Source: an uncultured Bacillaceae bacterium (GTDB taxonomy: Bacteria; Bacillota; Bacilli; Bacillales; Caldibacillaceae). Taken from it: DNA of 31,457 bases. Under the pieces are notes generated by a model. It had not been told where the DNA came from and made no database searches. It worked only from the letters and a program-made list of their open reading frames with translations. Numbering within the stretch: the first letter of the stretch is position 1; the number at the start of each line of letters is the position of its first letter. Of the stretch, positions 8,332 through 15,858 are shown piece after piece. The stretch covers positions 1-31,457 of the forward strand of contig CALGAD010000002.1 in the NCBI GenBank assembly GCA_937951955.1, given 5' to 3'. The position numbers and the translations under genes were made by a program.

Positions 8332-9591
8332 ATGCACTTACTAGATGATTTACAATTTCGTGGGTTAATTAATCAAGTGACGGATGAAGAAGGATTGCGC
8401 AAAATACTTTCTGAAGAAAAAATCAAGCTATACGTTGGTTTTGACCCAACGGCGGATAGTTTGCATATCGGCCATTTATTACCGATTTTAATGTTGCGTC
8501 GTTTCCAGTTAGCAGGTCATCATCCGATTGCTCTTGTCGGTGGGGCAACCGGCTTGATCGGTGACCCGAGCGGGAAAAAAGCCGAGCGCACGTTAAATCC
8601 TGTGGAAACGGTTGTGGAATGGGTAGAGAAAATCAAAGCCCAGTTAACCCGTTTCCTCGATTTCGAGACGAAGGAAAATCCAGCCATCGTCACGAATAAC
8701 TACGAATGGACCGCGAACATGGATGTGATCACGTTCTTGCGGGATATCGGGAAAAACTTCGGTTTGAATTACATGTTGGCAAAAGAAACGGTACAGTCTC
8801 GATTGGAGACGGGAATTTCCTTTACAGAGTTCAGCTACCAAATCCTTCAGGCGATGGACTTTCTCAAACTGTATGAAACGGAAAATTGCCGCCTGCAAGT
8901 CGGCGGGAGCGATCAGTGGGGCAATATTACCTCCGGCCTCGAGCTCATTCGTAAAGTGAAAGGCGATGAAGCAAAAGCCTTCGGTCTTACCGTGCCGCTT
9001 GTCACAAAAGCAGACGGAACGAAATTCGGAAAAACAGAAGGAAATGCCGTATGGCTCGATCCGGAGAAAACAACACCGTATGAATTTTATCAATTCTGGA
9101 TTAATACGGATGACCGTGATGTCGTACAATACTTGAAATACTTTACGTTCCTTTCCCATGAAGAAATCGATGAACTGGAAAAATTAACACTGGAACAGCC
9201 CGAAAAACGTTTAGCTCAAAAAGCATTAGCGGAAGAAATGACCAAACTTGTCCACGGGGAAGAAGCCTTTAAACAAGCTGTTCGTATTTCCGAAGCCCTG
9301 TTTAGCGGAGATATAAAAGAATTATCCGCAACCGAGATTGAACAAGGATTCAAAGATGTTCCTTCCTTTGAGAACAAGGAACAGATTACGAATCTTGTCG
9401 AACTACTCGTGCAGGCGAATATTTCCCCTTCCAAACGCCAGGCACGGGAAGATATTAAAAATGGAGCGATTTATATTAATGGTGACCGTACGACAGATCT
9501 CCAGTATGAATTATCCGCTGCGGATAAAATTGAAGGAAAATATACGATTATCCGGCGCGGGAAGAAAAAATATTTCTTAATCAAAAATTAA
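8332..9591 (+). CDS. tyrS: tyrosyl-tRNA synthetase
   Basis: This class I synthetase charges tRNA-Tyr. The 419-residue length is typical of the TyrRS of Bacillus. The HIGH signature is present as HIGH (residues 45-48), the KMSKS loop as KFGKT (231-235), and GGSDQWGN at 191-198 belongs to the tyrosine and ATP pocket. The C-terminal S4-like RNA-binding domain (about 352-419) includes PSKRQAREDI. AAAAAGGAGCAAGGAGT precedes the ATG. Expression is controlled by the tyrosine T-box directly upstream, and transcription ends at a strong hairpin 30 bp after the stop. In B. subtilis rpsD is the neighbour at this end; here the neighbour is an accessory block. Confidence 0.98.
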   Translation: MHLLDDLQFRGLINQVTDEEGLRKILSEEKIKLYVGFDPTADSLHIGHLLPILMLRRFQLAGHHPIALVGGATGLIGDPSGKKAERTLNPVETVVEWVEKIKAQLTRFLDFETKENPAIVTNNYEWTANMDVITFLRDIGKNFGLNYMLAKETVQSRLETGISFTEFSYQILQAMDFLKLYETENCRLQVGGSDQWGNITSGLELIRKVKGDEAKAFGLTVPLVTKADGTKFGKTEGNAVWLDPEKTTPYEFYQFWINTDDRDVVQYLKYFTFLSHEEIDELEKLTLEQPEKRLAQKALAEEMTKLVHGEEAFKQAVRISEALFSGDIKELSATEIEQGFKDVPSFENKEQITNLVELLVQANISPSKRQAREDIKNGAIYINGDRTTDLQYELSAADKIEGKYTIIRRGKKKYFLIKN

Positions 9592-9621
9592 ATATGTAAG
9601 GAAAGATACCAGTAAAAGATT

Positions 9622-9652
9622 AACCGCAGCCATGTGCTGCGGTTTTATTTTT
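9622..9652 (+). terminator. intrinsic terminator of tyrS
   Basis: A perfect 9-bp stem, AACCGCAGC/GCTGCGGTT, with a 5-base loop is followed by TTATTTTT. It also ends close to the 3' end of the convergent permease gene. Confidence 0.88.
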
Positions 9653-9666
9653 GAGTTCGCTTCAAA

Positions 9667-10398
9667 CTATATTTGTTGCAGGATGATTTGTATAATGAGG
9701 ATAAACGTCACGATTTTAAGGAGCGGTTTCACATATTTTGGCTTCAGTTTTTCGGCTACGCGCACGCCGATTTGCGCTCCGGTCAAGGAACCGAACAATA
9801 AACAAAGCGTCGTTGGCCAGAGAACATGACCATTGAGGAGATACGTTATAGCGGCACCGCAACAGCTGGAAAAGGTGGCCAGTCGCACATATCCCACAGC
9901 CTGGATATAGGCAACTTTTAAAAATCCGAACAGCTGCATCATTAACGTCCCTTGCCCGGGACCGAACAGGCCATCATAAATCCCGATACCATATAACCCG
10001 GGGATCGAAATATAGTTTGGGGTTAAGGAACGTTGACTCGAAAACTGGTCTTTTCTGATGAACGAAATGATAAAAGTGGCGAGAAGGAAAGTGATTGCCA
10101 AAAGATACATACGGTCTTCATGAATACGCGAAGCGATGAACCCACCGCTTATTCCTCCCCCGAGACTTACGGGTATGATCCAAAATGATTCCTTGAGACT
10201 GATTTTCTTATGGCGAAACAGGTAAAAAAAGGTGCTAAAGGAACTAATCGTATTGGATACTTTATTAGCGGCAATCGCAGAATGGATCGGTGTCCCTAAA
10301 AGAAGTAACATCGGAAAACTGATAAATCCACCACCACCCGCCAACGTACCGATTGTCGTTGCCAAAACTCCGGTTAAAAAGATTAACATATACTCCAT
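9667..10398 (-). CDS. TauE/SafE (TSUP) family membrane permease
   Basis: This 243-residue integral membrane protein has about seven to eight hydrophobic segments and the two half-repeats typical of TSUP proteins. The glycine-rich TLAGGGGFISFP motif near residue 20 and the equivalent DGLFGPGQGTLMM near residue 140 are family hallmarks. TSUP members are proposed exporters or importers of sulfite, sulfonates or other small organic anions; the substrate here cannot be told. AAAGGGATGG precedes the ATG, and a leftward TATAAT lies 24 bp upstream of it. It is a single-gene unit convergent with tyrS and divergent from the glycosylase gene. Confidence 0.88.
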   Translation of the reverse strand: MEYMLIFLTGVLATTIGTLAGGGGFISFPMLLLLGTPIHSAIAANKVSNTISSFSTFFYLFRHKKISLKESFWIIPVSLGGGISGGFIASRIHEDRMYLLAITFLLATFIISFIRKDQFSSQRSLTPNYISIPGLYGIGIYDGLFGPGQGTLMMQLFGFLKVAYIQAVGYVRLATFSSCCGAAITYLLNGHVLWPTTLCLLFGSLTGAQIGVRVAEKLKPKYVKPLLKIVTFILIIQIILQQI

Positions 10399-10545
10399 CC
10401 TGCACCATCCCTTTCACTTTCATTATAGGATGGTTGTAATCATAAATAAAATATATAATAATTTTATATTTCAATAAGTAAAACTTATTAAAGGCTGATA
10501 ACGCATCTTTTAATAGCTGCCACTTTGTAAAAAAAGGGGTACGTG

Positions 10546-11190
10546 ATGATGACATTTTTTCTCGATATATACAAAATACTATACCGTTATTACGGACCGC
10601 AGCACTGGTGGCCGGCAGAAAGTCCTTTCGAAGTGATGATCAGTGCGATCCTGGTACAAAATACGAACTGGAACAATGTCGAATTGGCTTTACAGCAATT
10701 ATCTCCCTATCTGGAACCGAAACGATTAGAATCGTTATCCGTTGAGCAACTGGCAACGCTAATTCGTTCCAGCGGGTATTATAATGTGAAAGCCAAAAGA
10801 ATCCGGGCATTTTTAACATGGTTGAAAACGTACGATTACGATTTGGAAAAAATAATGCAGCGAGATGGAGTGACACTACGGAACGAACTATTGCAAATTA
10901 ACGGTATTGGAGCGGAGACGGCGGATTGTATCCTCGTTTATGCTTTGGAGAAACCGTATTTTATTGTGGATAACTATACGCGGCGAATATTTTATCGAGT
11001 CGGGCTGGACATGCCGAAACATTATGATGACTTTCAACAAATGGTTGAAGCATATTTACCAAAGGATGTCGCTCTATATAATGAATACCATGCTTTATTA
11101 GTCGAGCACGGGAAAAGGCATTGTCGAAAAAAACCTCTCTGTTTTTCCTGTCCTTTAGCGGAGTTATGTCAAAAAAGGTTAGATGATTAA
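10546..11190 (+). CDS. endonuclease III-like HhH-GPD DNA glycosylase (MagIII type)
   Basis: This base-excision repair glycosylase has 214 residues. It shows the helix-hairpin-helix LLQINGIGAETADCIL (about 115-130), the catalytic Asp142 in VDNYTRR, and a C-terminal iron-sulfur motif C-x5-C-x2-C-x5-C. The lysine that gives endonuclease III its lyase activity is replaced by Glu124 (GAET instead of the RKT-type sequence). The protein is therefore probably a monofunctional glycosylase, like the 3-methyladenine glycosylase III group, rather than a true Nth. Starts at 10546 and 10549 (both ATG) are possible after AAAAGGGG; the GTG at 10543 is too close to the ribosome binding site. Confidence 0.85.
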   Translation: MMTFFLDIYKILYRYYGPQHWWPAESPFEVMISAILVQNTNWNNVELALQQLSPYLEPKRLESLSVEQLATLIRSSGYYNVKAKRIRAFLTWLKTYDYDLEKIMQRDGVTLRNELLQINGIGAETADCILVYALEKPYFIVDNYTRRIFYRVGLDMPKHYDDFQQMVEAYLPKDVALYNEYHALLVEHGKRHCRKKPLCFSCPLAELCQKRLDD

Positions 11191-11195
11191 AAACA

Positions 11196-11224
11196 TTGTT
11201 AAAACTTTATTGAATTTTTATAGG
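11196..11224 (+). promoter_or_regulatory. probable promoter of the GNAT gene
   Basis: TTGTTA and TATAGG are separated by 17 bp, 66 bp before the ATG at 11290. The -10 is imperfect. Confidence 0.4.
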
Positions 11225-11289
11225 AAAACGATAAAATAGGGATAAATTTATATTGCAGCAGGAAGTTTTGAGAAAGGGGAGAACCGGTG

Positions 11290-12072
11290 ATGATACGTCA
11301 ATTAACAGAAAAAGACCGTAATATCGTAATGCCATTTCTAAAAAAAGATCCATCTATGAATCTATTTATTATCGGGGACATTGAACGATTTGGTTTTGAG
11401 ACGGATTTTCAAGAAGTTTGGGGAGAATTCCAGGGCGACGCATTACGTTCGATTTTATTACGCTATTATAATTCTTTTGTTTTTTATGCAGAAGGCGATT
11501 ATAACGTTCATGGTTTTGCCGGTATTATTAAAAACTATTCGCGGGGAACACAAATTTCTGGAAAAAAGGACATTATAGAACAGTTTGAAACGGTGCTCGA
11601 TTTCACAAAAAAAGAATCGTTCTATTTCGCGGAATGTAAAGGTGATGAACAATTAGGTTCAACCGATCTGCCCGTAAAAAAAGCCACAATAGAGGATATC
11701 GATAAAGTGTATGCCCTGTTAAAAACGATTGACGAATTTAATCTTACAGATGATTTTCGTGAGCGCATGAAAAATAACTTGCGAACGAATCTCGGACGCA
11801 TCTATTATCTTGAAGTAGAAGGAAAAGTTGTCGCTACGGCTTCAACAACGGCAGAAACTCCCCTTTCGGCGATGATTGTAGCTGTAGCTACCGATAAATC
11901 TTACAGAAAGCGGGGATATGCTACGGCAGTGATGCGAAAATTGGTGCGCGATTTATTAGATGAAGGCAAATACTCGTGTTTATTTTATGATAACCCTGCT
12001 GCAGGAAGTATTTATAAACGTTTAGGGTTTAAGGATATCGGGTTATGGACGATATATCATTTAAGTACATGA
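11290..12072 (+). CDS. GNAT family N-acetyltransferase
   Basis: The 260-residue protein has a typical GNAT acetyl-CoA-binding segment in its C-terminal third (VATDKSYRKRGYATAVMRKL, about residues 195-215, with the R-x-x-G-x-A pyrophosphate loop). The closing strand and helix include DNPAAGSIYKRLGF. The N-terminal 130 residues are a second, degenerate GNAT-like lobe seen in two-domain members of this family. The acceptor substrate cannot be predicted. The ATG at 11290 is favoured: AAAGGGGAG ends eight bases upstream, and the GTG one codon earlier is less well placed. The gene is monocistronic with its own terminator. Confidence 0.87.
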   Translation: MIRQLTEKDRNIVMPFLKKDPSMNLFIIGDIERFGFETDFQEVWGEFQGDALRSILLRYYNSFVFYAEGDYNVHGFAGIIKNYSRGTQISGKKDIIEQFETVLDFTKKESFYFAECKGDEQLGSTDLPVKKATIEDIDKVYALLKTIDEFNLTDDFRERMKNNLRTNLGRIYYLEVEGKVVATASTTAETPLSAMIVAVATDKSYRKRGYATAVMRKLVRDLLDEGKYSCLFYDNPAAGSIYKRLGFKDIGLWTIYHLST

Positions 12073-12073
12073 A

Positions 12074-12105
12074 GGCTAGCATATGGCTAGCTCTTTTTTT
12101 GTTTT
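12074..12105 (+). terminator. intrinsic terminator of the GNAT gene
   Basis: GCTAGC at 12075-12080 pairs with GCTAGC at 12086-12091 around a 5-base loop, followed by CTCTTTTTTT. It begins within two bases of the stop codon. Confidence 0.8.
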
Positions 12106-12335
12106 TCAATTATCTTTTCGAAAAACTTACTTTCAATCTATGAAAAAAGGCATCTTATCACGAAATCATTAGAAAAAGCAATTGAATCTTACGTTTTTAC
12201 AGTAATTTCATGCTATTCTAAAGATAGTAAAAACGTTATCAATCGCGGTAGATTTTAGTTGTATACGGCACTATTTTTGATGTTAGAGAGAAATAACGAC
12301 TCCTTCATGCTATTCGATAATCGGGAGGAAGCAAG

Positions 12336-13043
12336 ATGAGAATTTTTAAACGGAAGAGGAAATGGAAGATAAAAGATTTAAGCATTGAACAAAAAATTTC
12401 ATTTTTATGTATAATCGCCGTTTTATTGACTGGGGGAGCTGCTGTTGTCCATTCGGTTACCAACCATGAAGCCAAAACGAATAAAGAGCAAGTAAAGGAA
12501 GTTCAAATCAATAACAAAGGGGACGAAGAAAAGGAACATGTCCTGGATTATGAACGGGTCAGAATCGAAGAACAAATGAAGGAAATTGAGAATGAAAAGA
12601 GCGTTCCGGAAGCGGAAACTGCAGAAGAGAAGACCGTACATGAAGAACAGCAAGAGCCTGTCATGAAAAACAGCGTCCCTAAAAAATTACAAACAAAAAA
12701 TGAGCAAGTAAGCTCTCCGGGAAAAAGGAGCGCAGGAGAAAAGAAAGCTAAGACAATTAAAGAGAAAAATGGGCTGAATGAGAACCCTTCGGAAGGTTCT
12801 GTACCTGAAAAACCGGAAAAAGAAGAAACTCTTTCCAATACTTCGCCCGAGATTAATGAACCAACCCCTACAGATCATGAGGAAAAAGATATAGAGGATC
12901 CGGAAGAAAAGCAACCTGTACCGAATCCAGAACTTGAGGAAAAGGATCGGGATGATGAAACGGAAGAAGGGGAACCAGTAACAGAACCACCGGCGGATAC
13001 GGAGTCCGGAAATGAAGATGAACCCGCGCATCGTAATGAATAA
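12336..13043 (+). CDS. membrane-anchored acidic Glu/Lys/Pro-rich protein, function unknown
   Basis: This 235-residue protein starts with a very basic stretch (KRKRKWK), has one hydrophobic segment at about residues 26-45 (a signal anchor), and then about 190 residues of low complexity dominated by Glu, Lys, Pro, Asp and Asn. There is no cysteine pair, LPXTG motif or recognisable enzyme domain. The topology suggests a short cytoplasmic N-terminus and a long, disordered, negatively charged extracellular tail, ending in DEPAHRNE. CGGGAGG precedes the ATG by seven bases, and a strong terminator follows. I do not recognise a family. Such tails are seen in wall-spanning spacers and cation-binding surface proteins, but no function is assigned. 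Confidence 0.75.
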   Translation: MRIFKRKRKWKIKDLSIEQKISFLCIIAVLLTGGAAVVHSVTNHEAKTNKEQVKEVQINNKGDEEKEHVLDYERVRIEEQMKEIENEKSVPEAETAEEKTVHEEQQEPVMKNSVPKKLQTKNEQVSSPGKRSAGEKKAKTIKEKNGLNENPSEGSVPEKPEKEETLSNTSPEINEPTPTDHEEKDIEDPEEKQPVPNPELEEKDRDDETEEGEPVTEPPADTESGNEDEPAHRNE

Positions 13044-13070
13044 AATTTTTAAAAGCTAATATATTTTTCT

Positions 13071-13108
13071 AATCAGACATGCCAAAACGGTACTGTCTGA
13101 TTTTTTAT
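13071..13108 (+). terminator. intrinsic terminator of the acidic protein gene
   Basis: The 9-bp stem AATCAGACA/TGTCTGATT, with further TGCC/GGTA pairing inside, is followed by TTTTTATTT. Confidence 0.85.
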
Positions 13109-13174
13109 TTGCTCAGGATTATATAAAATGAACACCATTAGTACTGCTATGATATAACGTTTCTTATTTTATTT

Positions 13175-13191
13175 GCGAAATTATATTTCGC
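13175..13191. promoter_or_regulatory. 17-bp perfect inverted repeat, candidate operator
   Basis: GCGAAAT-TAT-ATTTCGC is a perfect 7-3-7 inverted repeat, 46 bp upstream of the -35 of the M20 pseudogene promoter. There is no T-run after it, so it is not a terminator. An activator or repressor site is the simplest reading. Confidence 0.4.
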
Positions 13192-13236
13192 TTAATTGGA
13201 TATATTCGTGAAATTAGTAAAAATAAAAAAAATGTA

Positions 13237-13265
13237 TTTACAATAGTTGGAATATTCTTTATAAT
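13237..13265 (+). promoter_or_regulatory. near-consensus sigma-A promoter upstream of the M20 pseudogene
   Basis: TTTACA, a 17-bp spacer and a perfect TATAAT lie 73 bp upstream of the remnant start codon. The promoter is intact although the gene behind it is dead, and may serve the downstream amidohydrolase. Confidence 0.75.
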
Positions 13266-13337
13266 GCAAAATAAATTTGAAAATTTTTTCGTTCTTAAAA
13301 GGCTATTGAAAAGGGGATGGGTATATAGGAAGAGATT

Positions 13338-14194
13338 TTGAAACGGGTGGAGCAAATTGGTTCGGAAATTATTGAAATGCGGACGTATTTTCATCGAAAT
13401 CCGGAATTAGGCGATGACGAGTTTGCCACAGCCAAATTTATCGCCGAAAAATTAACGGAATACGGGATTCTTTTTCAAAATAAAATCGCGGGAACGGATG
13501 TTTTAGGAATCATTGAAGGTAGTTATAAAGGTGCGTTGTCGCGTTACGAGTCAGAATGGATGCGCTTCCAATCCGGGGAGAAAGCGATCATTCGTTTGTT
13601 TCGACGAAAAAAATATCATGCATGCCTGTGGCCACGATGCACATATGGCGATGTTACTCGGTGCAGGAAATATTCTCCAGCAATTGCGCGACTAACTTTT
13701 CGGAACGGTACTACTAGTCTTTCAAGCTGCAGAAGAAAAATCACCCATCGGGGGCACCAAACTAATGCTAGATTCCGGTGTTTTCCAAGATTACCGACCA
13801 TGTGTTTTTATGGACAACACGTCTGGCGTATAACAATGAGGTGGAAATCGAATATCGGGATGGATACCCGGCAACGATCAATACACCGAAATGGGCTCAA
13901 TTAGCCCGGATATGCGCGCAACGTTTATTTGGAACAGATGCTACACCATAAGTCCAACCTTCCCTCGCTGCAGAAGACTTCAGTCGCTTTTTAGAAGAGA
14001 TCCCCGGGGCGTTCATCTGGCTCGAGTCGGGGTTAGAAGATGGTGAAATGCAAAAAGGGTTGCATCACCCGCAATTGAACATTAATGAAAAAGCTTTGTT
14101 AAAAGGAACTGCTCTATTTATCAAACTAGCTCTTGATACGCTGCAAGAATTAAAAAAGGAAAAAAGCTATTTGTCGGAAATACAAGCAGAATAA
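13338..14194 (+). pseudogene. decayed M20 family amidohydrolase
   Basis: The remnant reads as an M20 amino-acid amidohydrolase (hippuricase-like) scattered over three frames. The N-terminus (TTG start at 13338, YFHRNPELGDDEF) is in frame 0. A one-base loss near 13538 moves to VALRVRMDALPI, and another in the A-run near 13610 moves to NIMHACGHDAHM. An in-frame TAA at 13693 sits where Glu is expected before LFGTVLLVFQAAEE. A further shift lies near 13808 (YGQHVW). The central dimerisation domain is then missing, about 130 codons judged from the family, and EIEYRDGYPATINTP resumes with a second in-frame TAA at 13949 before SLAAEDFSRFLEEIPGAF. The C-terminus ends at 14194. No functional enzyme can be made. 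Confidence 0.9.
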
Positions 14195-14247
14195 ATCTTT
14201 TTTACAGCGACATTTACGAAAATACAGACAAATAGAAAGGGGATTGT

Positions 14248-15534
14248 ATGGGTGAATTAAAACGCTGGTTAGAATTTACGATGCTTTCTTTGAATAGCAC
14301 CGATTCATTAAAGCAGGAGCAAGGTTTCACCCGTTTAGGTTTTTCAAAAGAAGAAAAATTAGCCCATGAACAATTTCGACAGATCGCTTCCAGCCTCGGA
14401 TTAAAAACATGGCAAGATGCAGTAGGAAATCAATGGGCGTTATGGGAGGTGGATAATGAAGCGCCGACGATCGGCATGGGCTCCCATCTTGATACCGTTG
14501 TGAATGGCGGAGCTTTTGATGGGGTTAGCGGGATTGCCTGTGCGCTTGGGGCGATTCGTGAATTAAAAAGAAAAAAAATCAAACCGCAGAAAAATATCGC
14601 TGTTATATGTTTTATTTGCGAAGAATCCGCCCGTTTTGGAATTTCGACGATTGGCAGTAAAACTTTAATCGGTGCAGTTGATAAAGACAGATGGGAAACA
14701 ATAACCGATCAAAACAACATCACGATTCGTCAGGCGATGGAGGAATACGGAATTAATTGGCATTCATTTCAGGAGGCGTATTGTGACGATCACCGGTTAG
14801 AATGTTTTATCGAACTCCATATCGAACAGGGAAGTCAACTTTATAAAAATAGGAAAGAGATCGGCATCGTTTCCGGCATCGCTACACCGATTCGCTTAAA
14901 GGTAGTAGCCAAGGGAAAGACGAATCATACGGGAACAACATTAATGAATGAACGAAAGGACGCCTTAGTAGCCATTGCACCACTGATTAATTTCGTCCAT
15001 GAAAAGGCAATGGAAGTCCATCAATCTTCCAAAGTGCCATTCGTGGCCACGGTAAGCACCGTCAATGTCGTGCCAAATGTGATGAACGTTATTCCCGGAA
15101 AGGTTGAATTAGGGATCGATATCCGTAGCGTGAATGACGCGCTAAAAAGGGATTTTGCTGCGAGTATTTTTGCTTTTTGTAAGCAGCTGGAAGCGGAACA
15201 TGCAGTGGAGATAAATATTGAAACTTTGGTAGAAGAATACTCCGTCATGTTGGATGAAAAAATGCAGGAGGAACTATCGGAAGTTTGTGATCGTTTAGGG
15301 CTATCCTATTGCACGATGTATAGCGGTGCCGGGCATGATGTGATGAATATGGCGAAACGGTGGCCATCTGCTTTATTATTTATCCCATCTGTCAATGGAA
15401 TTAGCCACCATCCCGAGGAGTATACTCCCCTTGAGTTTCTAGAAAAAGGTGTTCATGTTCTGGTGACATATTTAGAAAGAAAGGCAGGGACAGCGGGCAA
15501 AGGAAATGATTCCATGGTCGAGGATATGGTTTAA
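14248..15534 (+). CDS. M20 family AllC/HyuC-type amidohydrolase (allantoate or N-carbamoyl-amino acid hydrolase)
   Basis: These two-metal hydrolases cleave ureido or amide bonds such as those in allantoate, N-carbamoyl-L-amino acids or 3-ureidopropionate. The 428-residue length fits. Metal ligands are visible: His80 in GSHLDT, Asp91 in GGAFDGVSG, Glu126 in the EES motif, His191 in LHIEQG and His387/388 near the C-terminus (SHHPEE). The substrate-site motif SGAGHD is at 359-364. GAAAGGGGATTGT precedes the ATG. The gene starts 53 bp after the pseudogene ends and may depend on its promoter. No hydantoinase, allantoinase or carbamate kinase gene lies in the window, so the exact substrate is open. 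Confidence 0.88.
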   Translation: MGELKRWLEFTMLSLNSTDSLKQEQGFTRLGFSKEEKLAHEQFRQIASSLGLKTWQDAVGNQWALWEVDNEAPTIGMGSHLDTVVNGGAFDGVSGIACALGAIRELKRKKIKPQKNIAVICFICEESARFGISTIGSKTLIGAVDKDRWETITDQNNITIRQAMEEYGINWHSFQEAYCDDHRLECFIELHIEQGSQLYKNRKEIGIVSGIATPIRLKVVAKGKTNHTGTTLMNERKDALVAIAPLINFVHEKAMEVHQSSKVPFVATVSTVNVVPNVMNVIPGKVELGIDIRSVNDALKRDFAASIFAFCKQLEAEHAVEINIETLVEEYSVMLDEKMQEELSEVCDRLGLSYCTMYSGAGHDVMNMAKRWPSALLFIPSVNGISHHPEEYTPLEFLEKGVHVLVTYLERKAGTAGKGNDSMVEDMV

Positions 15535-15858
15535 GTTTAGCTTGAGCAAAAAGGAACTCAAGTTTATGAAGTAACTTATGCTACCGGACCCGATTGAGCA
15601 ATATTTTAAATAATCTACCGGGCTTTTAGAGAGAGAAAACGATCGGCCAATGGCAGATCTAACATACGGAATTTGAAGTTCGATTTAAGCTATTGGCGTT
15701 CACGTGATCTGAAAAATACTGATTTCAATTCGGAAATGTGAAAAGCTTATTAGAATAATAGCGGGATAAAAAGACGGAATATTTTTAAAGTTAGAACTTT
15801 GCAAAATTGAAATAGGAACCCATCTTATAAAATTATGAAAAAAGTAGGTGACCTGTAG
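15535..15858. other. 324-bp gap between the AllC-type gene and the AbgT gene
   Basis: No intact gene is seen. A 17-codon open stretch near 15543-15600 has protein-like codons but ends in TGA and could be a relic of deleted coding DNA. I found no convincing terminator, so read-through into the transporter gene remains possible, and no clear promoter either. Confidence 0.45.

Noticed and set aside
8644..9159. 171-codon open frame opposite tyrS
   Set aside because: It is a shadow on the reverse strand of an unambiguous tyrS, with no ribosome binding site or family-like motif.
12548..13031. Two long frames opposite the acidic protein gene, rich in Phe/Ser or Arg/Phe
   Set aside because: They are the complement of Glu/Lys-rich codons; the + strand frame has the ribosome binding site and terminator.
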